A stretch of 11,020 nt of DNA from Bacteroides sp. (GTDB taxonomy: Bacteria; Bacteroidota; Bacteroidia; Bacteroidales; Bacteroidaceae), in assembly GCA_019412865.1 (NCBI GenBank), contig DXOJ01000486.1, forward strand, positions 1 through 11,020, given 5' to 3'. A program made the position numbers and the translations under genes. The number at the start of each line of letters is the position of its first letter. The first letter of the stretch is position 1. Under the pieces are notes generated by a model. The model was not told where the DNA came from. It ran no database searches and saw only the letters and a list, made by a program, of their open reading frames with translations. Positions 1 to 7,835 of this stretch are shown here, piece after piece.

Positions 1-34
1 CATACAGAATCTACTTTTGTGTTTCTAATAAATT

Positions 35-85
35 TTCTTATCGTTTTTAATAAACGGTATTCCTATTTATTAAAAACGATAAGAA
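35..85. repeat. Perfect 20-bp inverted repeat with 11-base loop
   Basis: The left arm 35-54 (TTCTTATCGTTTTTAATAAA) is the exact reverse complement of the right arm 66-85, with an 11-base loop at 55-65. The stem is AT-rich with one central CG step per arm. Neither strand has a T-run directly after the stem, so it does not look like a standard intrinsic terminator. The loop is far too short for an invertible promoter segment. It could be a protein-binding palindrome, an RNA processing or stability hairpin, or the end of a small element. The structure is certain; its role is not known. Confidence 0.8.
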
Positions 86-117
86 GTATATCTACTGCAA
101 ACAGTTCAATTTTATAC

Positions 118-158
118 AACAAAAAAGGTTGCAAACTCATCAAAAGTCTGCAACCTTT
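118..158 (-). terminator. Intrinsic terminator for leftward transcription
   Basis: Read on the minus strand, AAAGGTTGCA (158-149) pairs perfectly with TGCAACCTTT (133-124). Three further pairs inside (ACT 135-137 with AGT 145-147) leave a loop of about 7 bases. The stem runs straight into six T residues (126-121) on the minus strand, while the plus-strand side has only three T residues before AG. It could end transcripts from the leftward promoter at 273-303, read-through from the rhamnosidase gene, or both. Confidence 0.65.
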
Positions 159-272
159 AGTATATAATAAATTTCCTCTTCTTCTAAAGAGAGGTAAATC
201 GTCGGCAACTCTGTTCTAATATTATACTATTCATACACATAATTTCCAATCAATAAGTTTCTTTTCTGATCA

Positions 273-303
273 CAAAGATACAAAATAAAAAGTCGTTTGT
301 CAA
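273..303 (-). promoter_or_regulatory. Leftward Bacteroides-type promoter
   Basis: On the minus strand TATCTTTG (280-273) matches the Bacteroides -7 consensus TAnnTTTG exactly. A TTGA (303-300) lies 19 bases upstream of it, in the usual place for the -33 TTTG element. Transcription would begin near 267 and run left into the hairpin at 158-124. The match is good but short motifs of this kind occur by chance in AT-rich DNA, so the call is moderate. Confidence 0.5.
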
Positions 304-339
304 GTTCTTATTTCAAAACACTCCATCTATTAGTTATAA

Positions 340-627
340 AGCAGCTACACAAAAGCACGAAATTGGGACAAACCTCTCTATTGTAACGTGATCTATCCAT
401 TCTGCGATTATAGCAAAGGAGTGCAGTGGCCCAATGTCATCCAGCCTCGTCCGGCAGATTATACTTTCGCTTCCATGCCCAATCCGGTAGGTAGCTATCG
501 GAGGGATTTCACTCTGCCCGATTCATGGAAGGGGAGAGATATATTCATCCGTTTCAATGGTGTAGAAGCTGTTTTTTACATCTGGGTAAACAGCAACCGG
601 GATTACCAATCGAAAGACATTCAATAA
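340..627 (+). pseudogene. Relic of a GH2 beta-galactosidase N-terminal domain
   Basis: The plus-strand frame opens after a TAA at 337 and runs to a stop at 625-627. From about 361 it reads like the sugar-binding (jelly-roll) domain at the N-terminus of Bacteroides GH2 beta-galactosidases: a PLYxNVxYPF-like segment, then PNPVGSYRRDFTLPDSW, then FNGVEAVFYIWVN. In intact GH2 enzymes the last segment continues as VNGxxVGYSxDS toward the rest of a protein of roughly 800-1,000 residues. Here it decays after VNSNRDYQSKD and stops. There is no signal peptide or start upstream; GTG 388 is only an internal codon within the similarity. Immunoglobulin-like and catalytic TIM-barrel domains are absent. The end overlaps the rhamnosidase stop by seven bases, which suggests a deletion junction. 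The family call is by recognition of motifs and the relic is unlikely to encode a working product. Confidence 0.72.
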
Positions 628-3278
628 ACAGCTCTCTTTATAGGTAATTCCAAGATATGTTTTCCTGCTTCCAAATTTACTGCACGCTCTCCTTTCACAT
701 TGTCGGGTGCATAAAAGGTAGCAGTGCTATTTGCCGGAACAGTTACATGATAGACAATACGGTTCTTTTTACGTTCCCATTTAGAGCAGATTTCCCCATA
801 AGGTGATTGATATCTGGCTTCGAACTCATTTAATCCACTGGGGAAATTAGGCCGAAGAAGAATATGTTTGAATCCGGGATTTTCGGGGTCAGGGAAGATC
901 CCACCTAATCCTTTATAGAACCATCCTCCAATTTCTCCGAACATCATGTGATTGTCCGATATGTCACGTGTGGCGTTCAAATCCCAGTTCTCCAGTAATG
1001 TGGTAGCACCATTGGCAATCCAGCAGCCCCATGATGGATAAGTGTCTTGTGCAGCTAATTTATAAGCCGTTTCAGCTTCACCGTTCTCACTTAACGCATT
1101 CAATATAGCTTTTGCCCCCAACACACCTACATCCAAATGAAAGCCGGCTGCTTCCACCTGTTTTGCCAGATTCCGGGCTACTTTTCTCTTCAACTCTTCG
1201 GGAACAATGCCCCATTGCAAAGGAACGCTCTGTTCCGTCTGAACGCCGCTACCATAAATGCCCGTTTCTCTATTCAGAAACTTGTCATTAATCGCGTTCT
1301 TTATCTTATTGGCAAGAGCAGAATAATATTTATAGTCTTCCGTTTTATTAAACATCTTTGCGGCATTGGCAAGTATTTTGGTGTCCACATAGAAATAGAC
1401 AGAAGAGGTCAGTTCCTTGGAAGAATGTGATTTAACAGGCACCCAGTCTCCTCTTCCCCATGAGGTCAATCCGGTCGGACTGGTGCGATCCACATAGTCT
1501 ACATACCGCCTTATATTTTCATAACAGTCTGCCAACAGTTTATGATCGCCATAAAACATATAAATATTCCATGGAATAAGGGCAATAGTGCTTGTCCAAT
1601 CCAGTCCATTATCCGTACCATATCCCCAGCCTCCTGTAGGGATAATATCGGGAAGTACACCATTGGGCTGTTGCTCGTCTCTATGGTCGGCAAGCCATTT
1701 CTCATAAACAGTGATACCGTCATAATTGTATAATGCCGTTTCAATAGCAAAATGACCGTCGCCTGTCCATCCGTTCTTCTCACGCTGGGGACAGTCGGTA
1801 GGATACCCCATCAAGTTGGACAAATAGGCATTATTTGTTGTCCACCAAAGACGGTTGATAAGTGCGTTCGAAGTATGAATCGTCCCTTTCTGCGGAACAT
1901 CACTATGCACAAAGTAGGCAGTCAGACTATTCTCATTCAATACAAGGGGGTTAGTGCTTGTTACTTCCACGTATCTGAAACCTTTATAATTGAATCGTGC
2001 CATAAATTCATCCTCTCCCTTTCCACTCAAAACGAGGATGTCCGTTTGAAAAGGATCGGAGTTGTCTACCGGGCGATGATACACATCAATATTTGACGTA
2101 TTTACTCGTCCGTTGTCATACAACCGCTCACCATGTTTCAACCTCACCACAGTTCCCTCTTCCCCGGACACTTTAATGCGGGTGACTCCTGCCATATTGC
2201 GGGCAAAGTCGAATACATACGTTGTGTCATTAAGTTTCTTCCAGGTTTTTACGGGGATCATTTCTACTGCACGAATCGGCTGCACTTGTTGTGACACCAC
2301 ATTCTGTGAAGGAACAGCCCTATATCCTACTCCATTCCATTTAGAATCGTCAAAGTTCACGGTATTCCAGCCTTTCTGTTCCAAACGGGCGTCGTAATGC
2401 TCGGCTGTATAAATGCTATTAAAGATCAATGCGCCGGATGAAGTTTTCCAGTCCCGCTCCGTAGAAACGACTTCAACGGAACCATCCTCATAAGTAATCC
2501 GCACATCCATACAGAAAGCAGGACGGTTACGCCAAGGTGCACGATGAAAGTCCCACACGGCCATTGACTGATGATTATACCATCCATTGCCCAACAACAC
2601 ACCAATCGCATTTTTCCCTTTCTGTATTTGGGAAGTAATATCATAAGTGACGTAGAAATTACGCCTGTCAAACCGGGTATATAACGGGTCCAGCCGGTGG
2701 TTTCCAATCTTCTCACCATTGATATACAGTTCATACAAACCTGCTACGGCAATATATGCCCTTGCCGACCGTATCTTCTTTCGTGCATCAAACACTTTCC
2801 GGAAATAGGGAGCAGGACGGTAATTAATATCTTTGTTATCGCTAATCCAAGCCCCTTGCCAGTGTTCCATCCCCATCATGCCCGTTTCGAAACTATTAAT
2901 ATCCGAAGAAGATTTCACTCCATCCTTATCCCATACATTCACTCTCCAATAATACTTGGTAAAAGGACGAAGTTCCTGTCCGGAATAGGTAATCAGAATC
3001 TGTTCGGAGTCCTTTTTGCCCGAATCCCAGATAGTTCCTTTCCCTGCAATCAATTCAAGAGAGTCTTTGTCTACGATGACTTGACAGGCTGTTTGTCGTG
3101 CTCCTTTTCGAGCATCATTCAGCATCCATGATAACCGGGGAGCAGGATTATCTATTCCCAAGGGATTCACCAAATAGTCACAAACCAGATTCACTGGTTT
3201 ACAGCTGCCTGACTCTTGTGAAAATGCTGCTTGCAGCATTAAAAATAGTAATCCCGGTAATAGTGTCAATCGTTTCAT
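621..3278 (-). CDS. Secreted alpha-L-rhamnosidase, GH78 family
   Basis: It hydrolyses terminal alpha-L-rhamnose from plant glycans or glycosides, probably in the periplasm or at the outer surface. The 885 residues are full length for Bacteroides GH78. After a signal peptide (about 1-20, ending near AFSQ) come an Fn3-like domain (25-135), the N-terminal rhamnosidase beta-sandwich (about 155-330), a second beta domain (335-460), an alpha/alpha six-barrel (465-800) and a C-terminal beta domain (805-880). DCPQREKNGWTGD begins at 495 and places D495, E500 and D507 with the spacing of the known acid/substrate-binding residues (D567, E572, D579 of Bacillus RhaB). LLENWD supplies E763 as likely base and H777 follows. 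I prefer ATG 3278 over an in-frame TTG at 3287, because MKRLTLLPGLLF makes a normal signal peptide. No SusC/SusD, regulator or other glycosidase gene lies beside it. Exact substrate is not predictable. Confidence 0.93.
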   Translation of the reverse strand: MKRLTLLPGLLFLMLQAAFSQESGSCKPVNLVCDYLVNPLGIDNPAPRLSWMLNDARKGARQTACQVIVDKDSLELIAGKGTIWDSGKKDSEQILITYSGQELRPFTKYYWRVNVWDKDGVKSSSDINSFETGMMGMEHWQGAWISDNKDINYRPAPYFRKVFDARKKIRSARAYIAVAGLYELYINGEKIGNHRLDPLYTRFDRRNFYVTYDITSQIQKGKNAIGVLLGNGWYNHQSMAVWDFHRAPWRNRPAFCMDVRITYEDGSVEVVSTERDWKTSSGALIFNSIYTAEHYDARLEQKGWNTVNFDDSKWNGVGYRAVPSQNVVSQQVQPIRAVEMIPVKTWKKLNDTTYVFDFARNMAGVTRIKVSGEEGTVVRLKHGERLYDNGRVNTSNIDVYHRPVDNSDPFQTDILVLSGKGEDEFMARFNYKGFRYVEVTSTNPLVLNENSLTAYFVHSDVPQKGTIHTSNALINRLWWTTNNAYLSNLMGYPTDCPQREKNGWTGDGHFAIETALYNYDGITVYEKWLADHRDEQQPNGVLPDIIPTGGWGYGTDNGLDWTSTIALIPWNIYMFYGDHKLLADCYENIRRYVDYVDRTSPTGLTSWGRGDWVPVKSHSSKELTSSVYFYVDTKILANAAKMFNKTEDYKYYSALANKIKNAINDKFLNRETGIYGSGVQTEQSVPLQWGIVPEELKRKVARNLAKQVEAAGFHLDVGVLGAKAILNALSENGEAETAYKLAAQDTYPSWGCWIANGATTLLENWDLNATRDISDNHMMFGEIGGWFYKGLGGIFPDPENPGFKHILLRPNFPSGLNEFEARYQSPYGEICSKWERKKNRIVYHVTVPANSTATFYAPDNVKGERAVNLEAGKHILELPIKRAVY

Positions 3279-3365
3279 TTTATCCAAAAATTAGTTTGTA
3301 TTTTCTTTCAATCGGATGCCATATTTACATCGCGTGCTAATTTACGAAAAATATTGTATGGACGC

Positions 3366-3399
3366 TTTATCTACTTGCCTCAAAAAAGCTATATCTTTG
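3366..3399 (+). promoter_or_regulatory. Promoter of the EamA transporter gene
   Basis: TATCTTTG at 3392-3399 matches the Bacteroides -7 consensus TAnnTTTG exactly. A weak -33-like TTTA lies at 3366-3369, about 22 bases upstream. The predicted start near 3404 leaves a leader of only about 18 bases before ATG 3422. This is the only clear promoter motif in the 143-base gap between the divergent rhamnosidase and transporter genes. I found no equally good -7 element for the rhamnosidase. Confidence 0.55.
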
Positions 3400-3421
3400 C
3401 GGCCCGAATATATACTTGACT

Positions 3422-4288
3422 ATGAATAAAGTTAATGGTTTACTATATGGGGTACTTTCATCGGCTTCTTTTGGACTTATCCCTCTATTTACCATTCCTG
3501 CCATGCAAGCAGGGATGCAATTTGAATCTATACTTTTCTATCGTTTCCTGTTTGCCTGTCTGGCGTTAGGCGGAATCTTATTGGTGAATGGTCAATCATT
3601 TCGCATCAAGAGGCAGGACATTCCTTCCCTGTTTCTTCTTGCGCTTCTTTATTTAATGTCTGCCGTATTCCTGTTCTGGGGATATAAGTTTATGGCTAGC
3701 GGAGTTGCCACCACTATTCATTTCATGTATCCGGTGCTTACCACGTTAATCATGATGCTCTTCTTTAAAGAAAAGAAGTCCGGCTGGCGGATCGCTGCCA
3801 TTGCATCCGCAGTGGCAGGAGTTTATTTCTTATCCGGCGGAGATACAAAAACGGGAAGCTTTTCTTTCCTGGGACTTTTCATTGTTCTTCTGTCGGCACT
3901 CGGATATGCGCTTTATCTCGTCACAATGAGCCAACTAAAAATTGGACAGATGAAGGGGCTACTGCTTACTTTCTACGTATTCCTTTTCGGAGGTATTCTC
4001 CTTTTTATCGGAACGGAAACCATCAGCCAGCTTCAACCCATCAGCAAATGGCATACTGCCGGCAACTTGATTCTATTAGCTTTAATCCCTACCGTAGTTT
4101 CTAATCTTGCTCTAGTAAGAGCCGTAAAAAGCATCGGCTCCACACTCACCTCTGTGTTGGGAGCTATGGAGCCGGTAACTGCTGTATGTGTAGGTATCTT
4201 TCTTTTCGGGGAAGCCTTCACCACAAGCATTGGTGTAGGTATTGCACTGATTATCGCTGCCGTAATCGTTATTATATTAAAACGATAA
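3422..4288 (+). CDS. EamA/DMT-family inner-membrane transporter
   Basis: This is a 288-residue, almost wholly hydrophobic protein with about ten membrane segments in two homologous EamA halves (roughly 5-138 and 148-286), the usual size and layout for drug/metabolite-family permeases. The second half ends with the family's typical stretch SVLGAMEPVTAVCVGIFLFG followed by Glu. The first half shows the matching pattern VATTIHFMYPVLTTLIMMLFF followed by KEK. Relatives export amino acids, nucleosides or other small metabolites; the substrate cannot be read from sequence. ATG 3422 is preferred to an in-frame TTG at 3416, since it lies at a natural distance from the promoter at 3392-3399. It is transcribed away from the rhamnosidase and toward the S46 peptidase gene, whose stop is 28 bases from its own. 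Confidence 0.9.
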   Translation: MNKVNGLLYGVLSSASFGLIPLFTIPAMQAGMQFESILFYRFLFACLALGGILLVNGQSFRIKRQDIPSLFLLALLYLMSAVFLFWGYKFMASGVATTIHFMYPVLTTLIMMLFFKEKKSGWRIAAIASAVAGVYFLSGGDTKTGSFSFLGLFIVLLSALGYALYLVTMSQLKIGQMKGLLLTFYVFLFGGILLFIGTETISQLQPISKWHTAGNLILLALIPTVVSNLALVRAVKSIGSTLTSVLGAMEPVTAVCVGIFLFGEAFTTSIGVGIALIIAAVIVIILKR

Positions 4289-4316
4289 AAAATGCGGTTT
4301 CATCGGAATATTTACT

Positions 4317-6458
4317 TCATCGACCCATTTTTAATTCCTGAATAAGATGGGCTGCCTTACCGTATTTCTCTATGATAAAGAGCATATACCGCACATCTAC
4401 CCCGATGCAACGCTGCAAATCTGGTTCGAATACGATATCACTGCTCATTGCTTCCCAGTTGCCATCAAAAGCCAAGCCTAGTAATTCTCCTTTGGCATTA
4501 AACATGGCACTGCCGGAATTACCGCCTGTAATGTCATTGTTGGAGATAAAACAAACATTCATATCTCCCTGCGCATTGGCATATCTTCCGAAATCACCGG
4601 AAGAAAGCAAACTCAACAACTCCGGCTGAACGGCAAAGTCAATATCACCCGCATGTTCCTTCACTTTCTCAAAAATGCCTTTCACGGTTGTGTAGTAATC
4701 ATAAGTGGCTCCATCAAAAGGAGTATATCCTCCAACCGTTCCGAAACTAAGCCGCATGGTAGAGTTGGCATCCGGATAAAAATTACGATCAGCATACATC
4801 CGGCGCATGGCTGCATTGAACAAACGCTCCCCCTCCTCTATCTGCTCGGAAGCCTCGGAAATGCTTTGATTCATCTCATAATACTTCACAATCAAATCCA
4901 GACTTAAGGAAACAGCCGGATCCTCTATGAGATTATAAGTAGTATCTCGCTCCAGAAAGCGTTTTAAGCCTTTAGGAGACGTTATATTGGAAGTTGCATA
5001 CAAAGAGTCTACATAGGTCTGAATATTCCCGTTGTAGAGCGTATCTATCTTCTCATACATAGCAGGCAGAAACTTTTTATCCACTTTCGACTGATACTCT
5101 TTGAGCATGGCAGCAAAAACCTCCTTATCAATGGAAAGATCGAGATTATCATACTTCTCCAGTAACTTTTTCATGCGGGTTATCACCAACTTCTCTTCCG
5201 CCTCAAAGTCGAAATTGAGAATTTCAAGAGCGAGCTGCACTAACTCGGGACCATTTATAAACGATTCACCGAAATAAGCCAACGCACGATTGGTTTCACG
5301 GCGATTACTATAACTCAACTCTAAAGAAGAAAATAAACGAATCAGTTTCTCTCTCTCTTCCGGATGAGACTGAATCCAGTTACGAAGCTCTGCTTCAGCC
5401 ACCCGCTTCTTTTCCAACACTTTCAAATGCTTGATGGCTTTATTCGTTCCGATGCTATTCTTCCAATAATTGGAGCTTTCATCGTATTTTGAAGCATACT
5501 TAATGCGAATATCCGGACGACGGTCCATCTCCCGTTTCCAGATGGTTTGTTTCACTCCCCGTACATCAATCATTGCCTGATTGATTCCATTCATCATCTC
5601 TTCGATACCATACGACGAAAGGTAACGTTCCGTACTGCCCGGATAGCCAAGCGTCATGCAGAAAGAACCTTCTTTGTATCCATCCAAAGAAATGGGTGCT
5701 ACATATTCGGGATGATAAGGGACGTTTTCAGGAGAATAATCCGCCGGACCATTCTTGGCATTAGCATAGATACGAAATACGCTGAAATCGCCCGTATGAC
5801 GCGGCCACATCCAATTATCCGTATCCCATCCGAACTTCCCGACAGAAGAAGGAGGTGCAAAAACCAGGCGGACATCATTATAATCACGATAAACAGAAAG
5901 CCAGAATTCATTCCCTGCATAATAAGCATCTACAATACCAGTCAATGTAGAATCCTTTTCGGAGACTTCCATACTGATTACATTCATAATCGAATCAACA
6001 GCCACACGGCGTTCTGTTTCCGTTTTAGCATGCCGGGCGGCAGACAATACGCGTTTAGTAACATCTTCCGTACGAAGCAGGAAACGAACATACAATTCCG
6101 GATTCGGCAGTTCTTCCTCAAGACTACGTGCAAAGAAGCCATCTTTCAGGTAATCATGCTCCACTGAAGAATGTTGCTGAATACTGCTAAAGCCACAATG
6201 ATGATTAGTAAACACCAGACCGTCTTCAGAAACCACCACTCCTGAACAGAAGCCTCCAAAACTGACAACAGCATCTGCCAGACATGGTTTCTTCGGATCA
6301 TATATTTTATTCACAGGCATCTGCAAACCAAGTTCTTTCATTACCCGGTCAGTCTGTTTATTCTTTCGGAGATTTCCCAACAACCACATTCCCTCATCGG
6401 CAAATACATTTGACAGACAGAGAGAAAAGACTATCAAGACGGTTAGTCTGAACTTCAT
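4317..6458 (-). CDS. S46 dipeptidyl-peptidase, DPP7-type
   Basis: This periplasmic serine exopeptidase releases dipeptides from the N-terminus of oligopeptides, feeding peptide and amino-acid uptake. The 713 residues match the family length (about 710-720). A signal peptide (1-20, ending VFA) precedes the S46-typical start DEGMWLL. The chymotrypsin-like triad is visible as H87 in TNHHCG, D224 in HTGDFS and S648 in GGNSGS, with an alpha-helical cap domain between D224 and the C-terminal barrel half. C59 and C71 or C88 may form disulfides. In AFDGNW, F664 and G666 occupy the positions that set specificity. Porphyromonas DPP7 has Gly there and prefers hydrophobic residues at P1; DPP11 has Arg and prefers Asp or Glu. 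I therefore infer a DPP7-like enzyme. It starts 19 bases after the DUF389 stop and is probably the last gene of the ruvB transcription unit. Confidence 0.94.
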   Translation of the reverse strand: MKFRLTVLIVFSLCLSNVFADEGMWLLGNLRKNKQTDRVMKELGLQMPVNKIYDPKKPCLADAVVSFGGFCSGVVVSEDGLVFTNHHCGFSSIQQHSSVEHDYLKDGFFARSLEEELPNPELYVRFLLRTEDVTKRVLSAARHAKTETERRVAVDSIMNVISMEVSEKDSTLTGIVDAYYAGNEFWLSVYRDYNDVRLVFAPPSSVGKFGWDTDNWMWPRHTGDFSVFRIYANAKNGPADYSPENVPYHPEYVAPISLDGYKEGSFCMTLGYPGSTERYLSSYGIEEMMNGINQAMIDVRGVKQTIWKREMDRRPDIRIKYASKYDESSNYWKNSIGTNKAIKHLKVLEKKRVAEAELRNWIQSHPEEREKLIRLFSSLELSYSNRRETNRALAYFGESFINGPELVQLALEILNFDFEAEEKLVITRMKKLLEKYDNLDLSIDKEVFAAMLKEYQSKVDKKFLPAMYEKIDTLYNGNIQTYVDSLYATSNITSPKGLKRFLERDTTYNLIEDPAVSLSLDLIVKYYEMNQSISEASEQIEEGERLFNAAMRRMYADRNFYPDANSTMRLSFGTVGGYTPFDGATYDYYTTVKGIFEKVKEHAGDIDFAVQPELLSLLSSGDFGRYANAQGDMNVCFISNNDITGGNSGSAMFNAKGELLGLAFDGNWEAMSSDIVFEPDLQRCIGVDVRYMLFIIEKYGKAAHLIQELKMGR

Positions 6459-6477
6459 ATTATTATTTTTAGATTCA

Positions 6478-7833
6478 TTATTCTGTAATCAGCCTCAACT
6501 TCTTCGTTCCTACGCGGGCTTTCAGCCATTCGCTGATTTTCTCTTTTTCAGCAACAGACGGATGTCTGGCGAATTTAAGGACAGCCAATGTTACCGTATC
6601 CGTCTTCATCGAATCGACCCGCACTTCGAGCGAGTGAGCGATGGAAAGAGTTGTGATGGAAGGATAAAGTACCTTCAATTCGGGTACTAATGTACGACTC
6701 ATAGCATCGTACGTTCTGTATTGCTCCAGTGTTGTCTCCAGTTGGGAAATTTTCACCGCCTGTTGTTGAAGCCGTTGCTCACTGTTTTTATAGAAGTCTT
6801 CCATGACCATGGCACGGATAGAAGATACATCTACCGCTTCATTGTTCATCCCCTGTAATACAATCAGTTTCGTATCTTCCAGCTTATACTCTTTCAACTT
6901 GCTACGAGCAATAGATATCGAAGCGTCAGGCACTTCAGGGCCAATCAAAACAACCCGTACTTCTTTATGGTCATAGCTAATTTTCTTATCAAGTACCTGC
7001 GTATTCTCAAAACTCAACTGATCGTTTATAAAACGATTGGCTGCTGCTTCATAGAAAGTGCTCTTTATAATTCCAAATGTCAGATAAACTGCAGGGCACA
7101 TGGTAAGCACTACAATTAGAACGATGTATTTACGTACGGTCTTCTCACGGGTTTTATCCACAAACTCTTTCCGTTGGAAATGCATCACACGAACACCGAG
7201 GAAAGTAGCCAGGCTGATAAAAACAGAGTTGATAAAGTAAAGATAAAAAGCACCCAGGAAATAAATGAGATTACCGGAAGCCAGTCCGTAGCCTGCCGTA
7301 CAAAGCGGCGGCATCAATGCAGTAGCAATGGCAACACCCGGAATCACATTCCCTTTTTCCTTGGTAGAGAGAGCTACCACACCTGCCAAACCACCAAAAA
7401 GCGCGATGAATACATCATAAATAGTGGGCGATGTACGTGCCAGCAACTCTGACTGTGAACCGGCAATAGGAGCAAGAAGGAAAAAGATTGTTGCCGTAGT
7501 CACACTGAAAGCGGTCGTTATGAGAAAGCTCTTCAAAGAGCGTTTCATTAATTCAAAGTCATTCAGTCCGACAGACAGTCCCACCCCCATAATAGGTCCC
7601 ATCAACGGAGAAATCAACATGGCACCGATGATTACGGCGGTAGAGTTTACATTCAATCCGAGTGATGCCATAAAGATGGCAAAAATCAAAATCCATAAAT
7701 TGGCACCTTTGAACTCTACCCCCTTACGGATAGAATCCACTGTGGCCAGTTCGTTATCCTTATCTTTTCTCAAGTCCAGATATTCTCCCAGAAAGGACTT
7801 GATAGCAAACTTATTACGTTCATCTGTCTTCAT
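6478..7833 (-). CDS. DUF389 (TIGR00341-like) membrane protein
   Basis: This is a 451-residue protein of a widespread family with no settled function. A short cytoplasmic N-terminus (1-44) leads to about six or seven membrane segments between 46 and 258. They include the family's conserved glycine/proline-rich stretches GAMLISPLMGPIMGVG (70-85) and IATALMPPLCTAGYGLASG (169-187), where Pro and Gly inside the membrane suggest a transport or channel fold. The remaining 190 residues are soluble. They hold a probable coiled coil around 350-373 (SEQRLQQQAVKISQLETTLE) and a C-terminal alpha/beta piece ending ISEWLKARVGTKKLRL, reminiscent of the ends of OmpA-like or BON-like domains, though I cannot confirm either. 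The ATG lies two bases after the flippase stop, so translation is probably coupled to it. Its role may concern the envelope, but that is inferred only from neighbours. Confidence 0.88.
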   Translation of the reverse strand: MKTDERNKFAIKSFLGEYLDLRKDKDNELATVDSIRKGVEFKGANLWILIFAIFMASLGLNVNSTAVIIGAMLISPLMGPIMGVGLSVGLNDFELMKRSLKSFLITTAFSVTTATIFFLLAPIAGSQSELLARTSPTIYDVFIALFGGLAGVVALSTKEKGNVIPGVAIATALMPPLCTAGYGLASGNLIYFLGAFYLYFINSVFISLATFLGVRVMHFQRKEFVDKTREKTVRKYIVLIVVLTMCPAVYLTFGIIKSTFYEAAANRFINDQLSFENTQVLDKKISYDHKEVRVVLIGPEVPDASISIARSKLKEYKLEDTKLIVLQGMNNEAVDVSSIRAMVMEDFYKNSEQRLQQQAVKISQLETTLEQYRTYDAMSRTLVPELKVLYPSITTLSIAHSLEVRVDSMKTDTVTLAVLKFARHPSVAEKEKISEWLKARVGTKKLRLITE

Positions 7834-7835
7834 AG

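Larger units (their letters stand above)
1..339. other. AT-rich intergenic region, no convincing protein gene
   Basis: I see no convincing protein gene here. A 66-codon plus-strand frame at 19-219 has no family resemblance and runs across two hairpins, so I do not call it. The region holds an inverted repeat (35-85), a terminator-like hairpin (124-158), a weaker hairpin (about 171-197, CCTCTT against AGAGAGG) and a leftward promoter-like pair (273-303). All look oriented toward leftward transcription, so a minus-strand gene or small RNA probably lies at or beyond the left edge. Confidence 0.6.

Noticed and set aside
35..85. Invertible promoter (phase-variation switch)
   Set aside because: Bacteroides invertible promoters have inverted repeats flanking a segment of roughly 100 bases or more that contains a promoter; here the repeats are only 11 bases apart.
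19..219. 66-codon plus-strand open frame
   Set aside because: It spans the inverted repeat and the terminator hairpin and has no family resemblance, so it is more likely chance in AT-rich intergenic DNA.
3279..3287. TTG start three codons upstream of the rhamnosidase ATG
   Set aside because: The ATG gives a standard signal peptide and ATG starts are much commoner; the TTG adds only MDK before the charged signal-peptide start.
5547..6167. 206-codon plus-strand open frame
   Set aside because: Antisense to the S46 peptidase, low-complexity mix rich in Ile, Arg and His, with no motif; a shadow frame.
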